Positions 45,655 to 57,052 of a DNA stretch of 64,000 nt are shown piece after piece. Both the position numbers and the translations under genes were made by a program. Within the stretch, counting starts at the first letter, position 1; every line of letters starts with the position of its first letter. The notes under the pieces are model-generated. The model was not told the DNA's origin. It saw nothing but the letters and a program-made list of their open reading frames with translations, and made no database searches. Origin of the DNA: Parietaria judaica (lineage: Eukaryota > Streptophyta > Magnoliopsida > Rosales > Urticaceae); contig OX940861.1 in assembly GCA_954871525.1 (NCBI GenBank), positions 8,168,842 to 8,232,841 on the forward strand, in the 5' to 3' direction.

Positions 45655-46755
45655 TCTGCGGCCTTTGAATAACGTGCCGCGGCGCGTTTCATATGGGATA
45701 AAAATGCCGCGGCGTTTAATATACAAGCCGCGGCTAGTTGCATAGAGCAAAATGAATATTGGTAAATTCAAAGGAAAGCCGCGGCTTATGTATGCCGACG
45801 CCTTGGAATAAGTACATGAAGCCTCGGCGTGCTTCGGTAGTGCCGCGGCATATATAGCATACAAATTTTACAGAGAGCATGCATTCTGCAAGCCAAATCT
45901 TGCCGTGGCTTACTCAAGATAGGCCGTGGCATTATCGGAAGGCCGAGGCGTATGTTTACCAAGCCGCGGCATATATAGGCAAAAAATCTACACAGAAACC
46001 AAACCAAAATTTTACGTGTGCGTTGTATCAGGTTATGCCGTGGCCTATCTAAGAAATGTCGCGGCGTGCTCATACGAGCCTCGGCTCCTTGATTTCGTGC
46101 CGTGGCGTATTTACATCCCAAAATTTTACAGAGTCTGTGTTATTTCGAACCTTAACGTGCCGCGGCTTATTGATGCCACGCCGTGGCGTGTTTTTTCCAT
46201 GTAGGACTACGCCGCGGCGTCTGAAGTATACGTGCCGCGGCGCGTTTCATACGGGATAAAAATGCCACGGCGAGTTGCATAGAGCAGAATGTATATAGGT
46301 AAATTCAAAGGAAAGCCGCGGCTTATGTATACCGACGCCTTGGCATAAGTACCTGAAGCCTCGGCGTTCTTCGGTAGTGCCGCGGCATAAGTTGCATACA
46401 AATTATACAGAGAGCATGCATTCTGTAAGTCAAATCTTGCCGCGGCTTACTCAAGGTAGGCCGTGGCATGACAGGAACGCCGAGGCGTATAGTTATAAAG
46501 CCGCGGCATATATAGGCAAAAAAAACTAGCATTGTATAAGCTTATACCGCGGCCTATCTAAGAGATGCCATGGCGTACACATACGAGCCTCGGCTCCTTG
46601 ATTTCGTGCCGTGGCGTATTTACATCCCAAAATTTTACAGAGTCTCTGTTATTTCGAACCTTAATGTGCCGCGGCTTATTTACTCCACGCCGTGGCGTGT
46701 TTTATTCCACGTAGGAATACGCTGCGGCGTCTGAAGTATAGACCGCGGCATGTAT
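45655..46755. repeat. GCCGCGGC repeat block 5, two tandem 558-bp units
   Basis: About 14 exact GCCGCGGC copies between TNP2 and the next gene. The block is itself a tandem pair: CGTGCCGCGGCGCGTTTCAT begins at 45673 and again at 46231, and the following sequence (AAAGGAAAGCCGCGGCTTAT, GAGAGCATGCATTCTG) recurs in order. Confidence 0.92.
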
Positions 46756-46759
46756 CGGG

Positions 46760-47313
46760 ATTTTCAGACAACAGTTACGTTTTTCCATCGTCCAAAGCCA
46801 TTTTTGAAATTTTGTATTCGATTTTAACCTCATTTCCCTCCATCTCTCTCATATTTCAGCCCTATTCTTTCCCTTCTTTTCATCTTTCTCCTTCTCTTCT
46901 CTCTTCTCTCTTCCTCTCTTCCTCTCTTCCTCTCTTCTCTCTTTCTCTCTTCTATTTTCTCCCATCATATCGCCATCACCGTGCTCCGCCGCCGACGCCG
47001 ACGTCTCCACTGCCGTGTCTTAACTCCCGTGCCCTAACTCCGTTGAGGTGTGCTTCATTTTGTTCCTTCAACAAGCTAAGTCCTACCCCGTGCCCTAACT
47101 CCGAGTTATTGATTCTAACAAGGTTAGAATCCTATCCCTAATCAATATTACATATGTATTGCATTTTGTTAATGTTTGCCATGAAATGTTTTTATGCTTT
47201 TATTGTCTTGAATGTGTTGCCATGAAGTATTTGTTGTCTTGAGTTATTTGATGTTTATGAATTTTTGGAAACGAGTCAAATATATATTTAGGAAAGCTAG
47301 CTACTACGTCAAT
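46760..47313 (+). promoter_or_regulatory. Promoter and CT-rich leader of the Transposase_24/Ulp1 gene
   Basis: A long CTCTTCTCTCTTCCTCTC tract (46850-46960) followed by GCCGCCGACGCC-type leader resembles the leader of the gene at 34080-36340. A 41-bp identical segment is shared with an intron of that gene (47121-47161 and 36013-36053). It probably contains a leader intron starting at 47123. The 149-codon ORF here is not a separate gene. Confidence 0.5.
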
Positions 47314-50300
47314 ATGTCGGAGCGAGAAGTAACTAGGCCATCAACCGATCGAGAAGAAACGTCATCATCCGATGAAGAAGAAACTACGCCCGGTTAGTAG
47401 TATTGTTATTTTGTTTAAGGTCTTGTAATTCATTGAATCTATCTAGTATTTAAAATTGATAATTTATTACTTTAATTGTTTCCGGTTCTTAACAAAGTTG
47501 ATGAAGTAGCAAAATGTAGAAGAAAACTTAAAGGAGAAGGAAAAAGAAAAGTGAATCTCATGAAAAGAATCACTATCTTAAAGCATAAGGGGGAAAAAAT
47601 ACTTATGAGATTTGAAGGGAAAAAACAACCGGATGGAAGAGATGGTGATCTTTTAGCTAGTTGGATTGGTGTTCTTGCTCGGGAATTTGTTCCAATAACT
47701 ATATGTGATTGGAGAATGAAGAGTTTAAAAAAGGTGAAACAACGGATATGGAATGAAATCCAACAAGCATTTGTTATTCCGGACGAGTACAAGCGTATGT
47801 GTTTATCTAGTGCCGGGGAATCGGCAAGATGCTTCCGGTATGATCTCTCTACCCTATTCAAGAGAGATCCGAATGATAAAAGAATCTTCGAGCGACCGGA
47901 TATTGTTAAGAAGTATTACACGAGCATCACGGACGAACATTGGAAGGAGTTTGTTAATATTAGATTAAGTGATGAGTTCAAAGAGGTCTCGGATCAAAAC
48001 AAAGCTAATAGGGCTCTCGTTGAGTACCCCTCTAGATCGGATCGAAACGGATATCGGAAGCTCGATCAAATGCTAGTAAGAGTTTTAATTTTATATTTTA
48101 AATTTAATCTATTGTCTATAATTGAATAACATTTTCTTTTGTTTCGTAGTATGAACAAAATGGCGTATGGGCGATAAATTCGGAACTTTGGATCGAAATG
48201 AGGCATAATGAGGATGGTTCATTAAAGGATCCAAATCTAGAGCCTATTGTGAATAAAATAGTAAGTGCAATGAGTTTATGTTATATAGTTATATATAAAT
48301 TATCTTGATGTTATTTGTATATTATTGACTTAAATATTTATAATAATTCATTTTGTTATTAGATTGAATGTACCACTCAAGTGGTGGACGACGATGAGGA
48401 AGACGATATTTTGACAAGAGCTTTGGGGAAGAAAGAACATCCCGGACGAGTTCGGGAACAATCCAAATACGTCTCAAAGCGAGCATGTTACAAACAAGCC
48501 AAAGACTCAACGAATCCCCTCGTTCAAAGTCTCCTAGCCGAAATTAAAGATATGAAAGTCAAGTCGGAAGCGAGAGATGCGGCTTTCGAGGAATGGAAGG
48601 CTAAAGTGGAACAAATGATCCAAGGATCATCTTCAAGAAATCTTCAAGGTAGTAATGAACCACTTGATGCGCATAGTCCGGTAAGTCAACCTCTTGATCC
48701 TTTAGCACCGATTGAATTGAATTTTGATGAAGATCGTACTCCCGCAACAAAGGCTAAGGGCAAAGATTTTATTTCGAAAAGACCGAGTCTAGGGAGTAAC
48801 GAGCCTTGTGATGTGCAAACCCCGGGAAGGCCACCGTTTACTCCCGTAGCGCCGGTTAATGTGCAACTTGATGAAGGTCAAATTCCCGCAAAAAATGCTA
48901 AGCGTAAAGGGTTTCTTTCGAAAGGACCGAATAAAGGGAATATCAAATCTTTTAATGTGCAAAGTCGCGCTAGTCAACCGATTTCTCCCTCACCGGCGGA
49001 GCATGCGAACGTTCAAATTCTCGCTAAAAAGGCAAAGAGCTCGCCTTTGGTTTCAAAAGGACCTATTGTAGGTATTGGCGAAACTTCCGCGATTGATCCG
49101 GCGTCGTCTATTCCAAATACGCCCATTTCATTTAATGATGGTGTTGATTGTCTCCTTTTTTGGAGGGAATCGTTGAGCACGTCGCAACCGGGAAGGTGTT
49201 CCTAAAATATGGAGAGGTTGGCGACAAAATTCACAACATACCGTTGGATAGAGATCATCGTCGGGTGTTAGTAGAAGTGTCGATGTCTAAAGACCCTATT
49301 CCTCTCCCGGTATCGGTTCAATGGATCGAAACCGTTGATGACGCGGTGGGGACCTTTGTGCCTTGGCCAGTGTCCCTTATTGAAGAATTAAACTCCAAAA
49401 GTAATCAAGCTCCCAAACCTAAGCCCAAAAATATAGCCAAAAGTTCGTATTACAATGAAGTGGCACAAAAGATTAACTTGAACCTTGTTCATCCCGGATT
49501 GAGAGCGTTAGCGTCTTATGCAAACGACTATATGCTTGCAAAGGGAAAGAAAATAGTAGTTGAGCTTCATAAGAGTTTGTGTGATTTCACTCCGTTGTTG
49601 AATTTCGATGATACACGTGAATTTCTCTTCTCTCAAGACTTTACCATACTATGGATAATGATTTGTCCAAGGTATGTTTCCATTTGCATTTGCGATTTCT
49701 TAATTATTAAATATATGAATTATTGATTCATTTGTTATACATTAATTATTGTTATTTTTATTTGTAGTTATTTGCTAGAAAATCACCTTCGCAATCCGGA
49801 CACTTACAGTTTTCTTCCGCCATATGAAGACATCGGGTTCAACACAAAACTAGGAGATGCTAAGAAAAATGCATTAAAACTTGATGTTGATCGCTACTAC
49901 AAACTTATACAAAATTGCAAGAATGGCAAAAGATGGTTAATGCCTTACAATAGTCGTCACCATTGGATTCTTCTTGTTTTTAACCCTTGGAAGGCTACCG
50001 TAGCAAAGTTTGATTCTCTCCCCAATTCAAGCGGTTTAAATAACCACTTAGAGCAATTTTTTCAAGAGTAAGTATTCTAAAACATAATCATTTTTATGTT
50101 TATGGATGATATCTTTTTAACTCAAGTTATTTGAATTCTTTTTTTTTTTTTGTAGTATTGAAGACATATTCAAGGTTAATCACGACACCGGCCTCATGTC
50201 CCAATCGTTGATAAAATCGGTGAATTCAAAAGGATGTCCGAAACAACCGGGAAATCATGAATGCGGATACTACGTCATGAAGTTCATGCACGACGTTGTG

Positions 50301-50423
50301 AGAAATGGTATGAATTTTGTTGATAGCAAACTTAATTATAGTGTAAGCGAAATAGATGGATTGAATGTAGATTTAGGTATGTATGTGCTATCAAAGTTTG
50401 CTAACTATGACGATGAAGATTAG
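47314..50423 (+). pseudogene. Transposase_24-like protein fused to Ulp1-type cysteine protease
   Basis: Six exons with GT-AG borders that keep phase: 47314-47392, 47498-48075, 48150-48260, 48363-49671, 49768-50067, 50156-50423. The first half resembles plant transposase Ptta/En/Spm (Transposase_24): LWIEMRHNEDGSLKDPNLEP, then DILTRALGKKEHPGRVREQS. A low-complexity linker with three repeats of a SNEP...SQP...ILAK-like unit follows, then a DUF8039-like segment (EHVATGKVFLKYGEVGD, PVSVQWIETVDDAVGTFVPW). The C-terminus is a C48 (Ulp1) protease with HHWILLVFNPW (His), AKFDSLPNS (Asp) and QPGNHECGYYVMKFMHD (Gln region, Cys). One frameshift lies near 49150-49165 at a T run. It probably binds subterminal repeats; the protease role (deSUMOylation) is inferred. 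Confidence 0.82.
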
Positions 50424-50734
50424 AACATATTTTGGATTTAATTGTTTATATTGTTTATATGTTTTGTATGTATCGATGATATAATCTTTAACCGATGATA
50501 TTTTAGTGTATTAATATTTTGTATTAATGCTTTTAATTAAAAAAATTAATTTATATTTTATTTAATAAAATATGAATTATTAATTACAGGTTCTATCGGT
50601 AATAGAAAGAGGATACAAAGCTACCGGGCGAATTTTTCAAAAAATCGCCCGGTTTTTTATATTTTTTTAGTGTCACTCAACAAGGCTTAAAAACCGTCGC
50701 CCAAAACAAGTAAAAACCATTCCGGAATACAGTT

Positions 50735-51190
50735 TATGCCGCAGCTTGATGTCAACCCGCCGCGGCTTTATAATATGTACGATGGTTATATCCGTCGTTG
50801 GCAATAGCATAACGCCGCGGCTTTCATGACACAATGCCACGGCAAACATCCTAACCACGCTGCGGCATGTATTTACAAGCCGAGGCTTATTTTAGACATT
50901 TCAAAAAAACACGCCGCGGCGTGTTTAGGTCATGCCGAGGCGTTTGAAAGTGACGAAATGCCTCAAATAAGCCTCGGCTTGTAAATACATGCCGCAGCGT
51001 GGTTAGGTCATGACGTGGCGTCAATCCACAACGCCGCGGCATGTTTATGTCTTAGACATCAAAACCAACTACGGAAATATAACGTTGTTCATTCGTTTCT
51101 AGCCGCGGCCTGTTTGATTTAACGCCGCGGCGTGTTTGCGTTCAAAGCCGTGGCGTCAATACACAAAGCCGCGGCGTGTTGTTGTCTCTG
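50735..51190. repeat. GCCGCGGC repeat block 6
   Basis: About 7 exact copies plus GCCGAGGC and GCTGCGGC variants. It is cut from its continuation at 57053 by the LTR element 51201-57047. Confidence 0.9.
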
Positions 51191-51200
51191 ACATCAAAAC

Positions 51201-51797
51201 TGTTGATGTCGGATTTCGTCAAATCCATCCTTAACATAACGCGTGCCATTACGGCCCAAAAACGACGTCGAATAGAGGCAAGAAATATGTTGATCGTAGT
51301 CAACATAAAAGCCCAGTTTGTGAGGAAAGGCTTAACCCATGAAGAAAGGCCCAATTCGCAGGAAAAGCCCAAAGTGAAAAGGCTCAATCAACCCTAATCC
51401 TATAAATAATAAAAGAAGCCTCATTAAGAGGGGATCCAAGAGAAATCAGCGGAGAAACATTCAGCCAAGAAGGAAGAAAAAGAGAGGAAAGAGAAAGAAG
51501 AGAGAAGAAAACCAACGAAACAGAGAAGAGAAAGAATGAAGAGATCAAGGCAAAACTCATTGAACTACGTGATGACCTGATCCTGGTTCGCCGGGTACGT
51601 AGGCAGCCTCGTCGAGAGCGGCGTGGTGCGGCATCAAATTATATCCTTATCATTGTTCTTCGATTTTCCAAGCTAATAAACGGGGAAAACCGAGTCCTTT
51701 CGGGATAAATAAATCAGGGAATAATCGTGTATATATTTTTATTGCGTTCTTTACGGTTTTCCTTGTGACTGCAAGGCGGTAAAAATCGCCCTCTACA
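51201..51797 (+). repeat. 5' LTR of LARD-like element
   Basis: TGTTGATGTCGG...CCCTCTACA. It contains CCTATAAATAATAAAAG at about 51398-51414, a probable TATA box, followed by a purine-rich leader (AGAGAGGAAAGAGAAAG). Confidence 0.93.
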
Positions 51798-51800
51798 GTT

Positions 51801-51819
51801 TGGCGCCCACCGAGGGGGC
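51801..51819 (+). other. Primer binding site-like sequence
   Basis: TGGCGCCCACCGAGGGGGC starts with TGG (complement of the tRNA CCA end) three bases after the LTR. I cannot assign the tRNA with confidence. Confidence 0.6.
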
Positions 51820-51959
51820 TTAGTTTTTCTCTAACTCACAGCCAGGAACTCGAAGAGAAGACGACTGACGACGATAACGACAGTACCGAGCGCTGATCTC
51901 GTCTTTACCTTTGATAAATAAAATTGTGTTTTGTTTTTAGCGTTTTCTTACAGGCCTTG

Positions 51960-52770
51960 CCTTGATCGTCGATTCGCCGGGTCATTCGCCTCTATTGGAT
52001 GCTCGAGGCATAAGTTATGAACATCGGAAGATTGGTCACCGAGGACGACGGCTTTGTAAAACGCCTGATCGTCGCCCGTCACTCTTTGGACCATATCCCC
52101 GTCGTTACTTATCATATAAACATAATTTCTTATTTTTCTCGAAGATTATGTCTTGAGCTTCGATTTGACGGGTCATTCGCCCCTATCAGATGCTCGAGGA
52201 AAAAGTTATGGATGCCGGAAGATTGGTTGCCGAGAGCGATGGCTTCGTCAGACGCCTGCTCGTCGCCCGTCGCTCCTCAGATCATATTCTCGTTTCTATT
52301 TATCATCTAAACATGATTTCTAATTTTTCTCAAAGATTATGTCTTTAGCTTCGATTTGACAGGTCGTTCGCCCCTATCAGACGCTCGAGGAAAAAGTTAT
52401 GGACGCCGGAAGATTGGTTGCCGAGAGCGATGGCTTCGTCAGACGCCTGCTCGTCGCCCGTTGCTCCTCAGATCATATTCTCGTTTCTATTTATCATCTA
52501 AACATGATTTCTAATTTTTCTCAAAGATTATGTCTTTAGCTTCGATTTGACAGGTCGTTCGCCCCTATCAGACGCTCGAGGAAAAAGTTATGGACGCCGG
52601 AAGATTGGTTGCCGAGAGCGATGGCTTCGTCAGACGCCTGCTCGTCGCCCGTCGCTCCTCAGACCATATTCTCGTTTATATTTATCAACTAAACATGATT
52701 TCTAGTTTTTCTCAAAGATTATGTCTTTAGCTTCGATTTGATAGGTCATTTGCTTAAAACGAACGCTCGA
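51960..52770. repeat. About 191-bp tandem repeat, four to five copies
   Basis: The word CGATTTGAC(A/G)GGTC(A/G)TTCGCC starts at about 51969 (diverged), 52161, 52352, 52542 and 52733, giving a period of 190-192. Each unit also has GCCGGAAGATTGGTTGCCGA and CGCCTGCTCGTCGCCCG. Later copies are more alike than the first, which suggests recent expansion. Confidence 0.9.
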
Positions 52771-52779
52771 GGAGAAAGT

Positions 52780-54060
52780 TACAGATGTTTAAAGAGCGCA
52801 TCTCGAAGAGCTCATCACGAAGAGCTTGTCACGAAGAGGGAAGCTCGAAGAGCTTATCACGAAGGAGGAGCTCGACGAGCTCATCACGAAGAGGAAAGCT
52901 CGAAGAGCTCATCACGAAGAGCTCATCACGAAGAGCTTGTCACGAAGAGGAAAGCTCGAGGACCTCATCACGAAGAGCTCATCATGAAGAGCTTGTCACG
53001 AAGAGGGAAGCTCGAAGAGCTTATCAAGGAGGGAGGAGCTCGAAGAGCTCATCACGAAGAGGAAAGCTCGAGGAGCTCATCTCGAAGAGCTCATCACGAA
53101 GAGCTTATCTCGAAGAGCTTATCTCGAAGAGCTCAGCTCGAGGAGCTCATCTCGAAGAGCTCATCACGAAGAGCTCATCACGAAGAGGGAAGCTCGAAGA
53201 GCTCATCACGAAGAGCTTGTCACAAGGAGGGAGGATCTCGAAGAGCTCATCACGAAGAGGAAAGCTCGAGTTGCTCATCTCGAAGAGCTCATCACGAAGA
53301 GCTTATCTCGAAGAGCTCAGCTCGAGGAGCTCATCTCGAAGAGCTCATCACGAAGAGCTTATCACGAAGAGGGAAGCTCGAAGAGCTCATCACGAAGAGC
53401 TTGTCACACGGAGGGAGGAGCTCGAAGAGCTCATCACGAAGAGGAAAGCTCGAGGAGCTCATCTCGAAGAGCTTATCACGAAGAGGAAAGCTCGAGGAGC
53501 TCATCTCGAAGAGCTCATCACGAAGAGCTTATCACGAAGAGGGAAGCTCGAAGAGCTTGTCACAAAGAGGGAGGAGCTCGAAGAGCTTATCACAAAGAGG
53601 AAAGCTCGAAGAGCTCAGCTCGAAGAGCTTATCACGAAGAGGAAAGCTCGAGGAGCTCATCTCGAAGAGCTCATCACGAAGAGCTTGTCACGAAGAGGGA
53701 AACTCGAAGAGTTCATCACGAAGAGCTTATCACAAAGAGGGAAGCTCGAAGGGCTCATCACGAAGAGCTTGCCACGAAGAGGAAAGCTCGAGTAGCTCAT
53801 CTCGAAGAGCTCGTCACGACGAGCTCATCACGAAGAAGAAAGCTCGATGAGCTCATCACGAAGAGGAAAGCTCGATGAGCTCATCACGACGAAGAAAAGC
53901 TCGATGAGCTCATCACGACGAGGAGAAGCTCGATGAGCTCATCACGACGAGGAGAAACTCGATGAGCTCATCACGAAGGAGAAGAGCTCGAGGAGCTCAT
54001 CACAGAGAAGACCTCGAGGAGCTCATCAAGGGGGAGCTCGAGGAGCTCATCACCAATAGA
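52780..54060. repeat. Dense GAGCTC short-unit tandem repeats
   Basis: Over 1.2 kb built from units such as CGAAGAGCTCATCA and CGAAGAGGAAAGCTCGAGGAGC. Dozens of GAGCTC and AGCTCGAG palindromes occur. Because units often have lengths divisible by three and few stop words, two long frames stay open together (52738-53850 and 52785-53795), rich in Arg, Ser, His, Glu and Leu. These are best explained as repeat artefacts. Confidence 0.9.
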
Positions 54061-54399
54061 AGATCGGCACCAAAAAGAGCTCGTCACCACTCAGCTCGTC
54101 ATCAAAGAAAGCTCGCCTCCACCGGGAAATCATCAACGAAGACGCCATTACCAACATTTCGAGGAGATCTGATTGAGACGCGCTCGACGATGACGACCCT
54201 CATAAAACCGAAGTTTGATGCGGACACGACGAGGTTTATCCTAACCAAGGCGCAAAATCGGCGACGAAGTTGGCTGACCTCATCGCAAAAAAAGGTAACA
54301 ATATACATATATCTACAAATTTATAAAGAAACCGGCGAGAGTGCCGAGAAAACATATATATACATTTAGGGTACCGACCAAGCCCAAAACGGCGAAAAT

Positions 54400-55400
54400 G
54401 CTTGATATACCAAACAAAGCCGCTCCGGCGCACAGCTGGGTACATAAGCCGCTACGGCGCATACCCCGGCAAACTACAAAGCCACTCCGGCGCACAGCTT
54501 GGTACGTAAGACGCTACGGCGCATACCTAAAAAAATACAAAGCCGCTCCGGCGCAAATCTTGATTGATACATCGGGACAGAGCCCGGTGCATACCGACAA
54601 GCTCATCGCCGAATATCACAAACTACTACGGCAAATGGGCCAACAAAAATAAATCAGTGCCAAGCACTTCATCGCGACAGAGCCCGGTGCATACCGACAA
54701 GCTCATCGCCGACAAATCAAAGAAAATACAAAGCCGCTCCGGCGCAAATTCCGATCGATACATCGCGACAGAGCCCGGTGCATACCGACAAGCTCATCGC
54801 CGACAAATCAGTGCCAAGCACTTCATCGCGACAGAGCCCGGTGCATACCGACAAGCTCATCGCCGACAAATCAAAGAAAATACAAAGCCGCTCCGGCGCA
54901 AATTCCGATCGATACATCGCGACAGAGCCCGGTGCATACCGACAAGCTCATCGCCGACAAATCAGTGCCAAGCACTTCATCGCGACAGAGCCCGGTGCAT
55001 ACCGACAAGCTCATCGCCGACAAATCAAAGAAAATACAAAGCCGCTCCGGCGCAAATTCCGATCGATACATCGCGACAGAGCCCGGTGCATACCGACAAA
55101 CTCATCGCCGACATCGCGACAGAGCCCGGTGCATACCGACAAGCTCATCGCCGACTAATCAAAGAAAATAACAAGCCGCTCCGGCGCACAGAGCCCGGTA
55201 CGTAAGACGCTACAGTGCATACCCCGGCAAACTACAAAGCCGCTCCGGCGCACAAAGCCCGGTACGTAACACGCTACGGCGCATACCCCGGCAACCTACA
55301 AAGCCGCTTCGGCGCACAAAGCCTGGTACGTAAGACGCTAGTGCGCATACCCCGGAAAAATACAAAGCCGCTCCGGCGCAAATCCTGATTGATACATTGC
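54400..55400. repeat. Composite 154-bp tandem repeats with CCGCTCCGGCGCA words
   Basis: CATCGCGACAGAGCCCGGTG recurs at about 54670, 54824 and 54978 (period 154) with alternating tails AGTGCCAAGCACTT and AAAGAAAATACAAAGCCGCT. Flanking stretches repeat TACAAAGCCGCTCCGGCGCA at other spacings. Confidence 0.88.
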
Positions 55401-56450
55401 AGCCACAAAATAATTTACAAAAGGAAATAGAGGAAGGTCAATCATCCCGAACAACTTTGTCGGCGACTTGCTCTATGACGAAATCCGCGCTCTCAACCAG
55501 GACATCCATAAGAAGCCTCTCCACCGCGGCATAATGCTCGGGGTCTCGTCTCATTAACTCGAGCAGAATGCCCGAAGAAGCTGGGAGAGCCTCATCGTCC
55601 GAATCCTCGGAGAGCGCGGCGACGGTACGCCTTATCAGATCTTTCAAGAAATCTTCGAGGATGACAAAGTGCCCATCGCTCTCATTAAGAAACGAGGCTA
55701 GCACGCCCTCGGGGTATCTCAACGGACAAGAACCGTGACAAGTCTCATCAACCTGCGAGGAGGAATTTGAAAATAAATGGATAGTAATGAAAGAAAGAAT
55801 GACGAAATCTACGACATGGCGACGACAAGGAGCTGTTCCGACGAACGACGAGAAGAGCTCGCACCAAGAGAAGTACGCTTCCTCTGATGACGCAGGGATC
55901 GAGGAGTCAAATACCGCATCGATAAGCGCAACAGTCTCTGCCCCTAGAAGTCATTTACCACACAAACTCTTTTTCACACTCCCAAGTCAAGTTCACACTA
56001 TTGGAGCGTTCACGCTGCTCCCATAAAACCATCATCTCCATTGAAGTCGACAGGCTCATCACATATCACGAGGGCCGAGTTCATAGCGAGGATCTTCGGA
56101 GAAAGTGGCATCGGTCCAAGTGGTAATCCCATTCCCTTCGTTCAAGGCATCCGTAGAAGCCTACCTCGTTGAGCTCGTGAGAAGTCAAACACCGATAAAC
56201 ATCGGCGAGACAATCGGCTACCCAAGAGAGTGTTCAACCCTCTCATCGCCGATATCGTAAAGTCAAAGCTCCTACCCGACGACTCCTAGCCACGTTATCA
56301 CACACTACGGGTATTATTACCGGAGAGCACCACCGGGCGACAGCATGATCGAGGATTCCTATCATTAGGAGCGTCGATTTAGATCGGAAGAAATGAAGTT
56401 TTTCTCTACATTTTACCAAGTGCATACACTTGATAAAATGGGGGACTAAC
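55401..56450. other. 3' internal region of LARD-like element
   Basis: Unique-looking sequence without recognised domains. On the minus strand an ORF of 94 codons (55722-55438) is acidic and helix-like, but there is no family match and no neighbouring coding context, so it is not called a gene. The polypurine tract is at 56436-56446. Confidence 0.5.
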
Positions 56451-57047
56451 TGTTGATGTCGGATTTCGTCAAATCCATCCTTAACATAACGCGTGCCATT
56501 ACGGCCCAAAAACGACGTCGAATAGAGGCAAGAAATATGTTGATCGTAGTCAACATAAAAGCCCAGTTTGTGAGGAAAGGCTTAACCCATGAAGAAAGGC
56601 CCAATTCGCAGGAAAAGCCCAAAGTGAAAAGGCTCAATCAACCCTAATCCTATAAATAATAAAAGAAGCCTCATTAAGAGGGGATCCAAGAGAAATCAGC
56701 GGAGAAACATTCAGCCAAGAAGGAAGAAAAAGAGAGGAAAGAGAAAGAAGAGAGAAGAAAACCAACGAAACAGAGAAGAGAAAGAATGAAGAGATCAAGG
56801 CAAAACTCATTGAACTACGTGATGACCTGATCCTGGTTCGCCGGGTACGTAGGCAGCCTCGTCGAGAGCGGCGTGGTGCGGCATCAAATTATATCCTTAT
56901 CATTGTTCTTCGATTTTCCAAGCTAATAAACGGGGAAAACCGAGTCCTTTCGGGATAAATAAATCAGGGAATAATCGTGTATATATTTTTATTGCGTTCT
57001 TTACGGTTTTCCTTGTGACTGCAAGGCGGTAAAAATCGCCCTCTACA
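56451..57047 (+). repeat. 3' LTR of LARD-like element
   Basis: 597 bp, same length and apparently the same sequence as 51201-51797. Confidence 0.93.
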
Positions 57048-57052
57048 AAAAC

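Larger units (their letters stand above)
51201..57047 (+). mobile_element. Non-coding LTR retrotransposon derivative (LARD-like), young
   Basis: 5847 bp with two 597-bp LTRs (51201-51797, 56451-57047) that appear identical base for base on reading, and an exact 5-bp TSD AAAAC (51196-51200, 57048-57052). A primer site-like TGGCGCCCACCGAGGGGGC (51801-51819) follows the left LTR and a purine tract (AAAATGGGGGA, 56436-56446) precedes the right one. No gag or pol is present. The interior is three blocks of tandem repeats. It must be mobilised by proteins from another LTR element. It sits inside the right part of the CACTA element. Confidence 0.93.

Noticed and set aside
46692..47141. 149-codon ORF rich in Ser, Leu, Phe and Pro
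   Set aside because: It comes from a CT-rich leader and repeat block upstream of the Transposase_24/Ulp1 gene; no domain.
52738..53850. 370-codon open frame, long for this window
   Set aside because: It lies wholly in short tandem repeats within a non-coding LTR element; a second frame is open over the same stretch, which shows the lack of stops comes from the repeat units.
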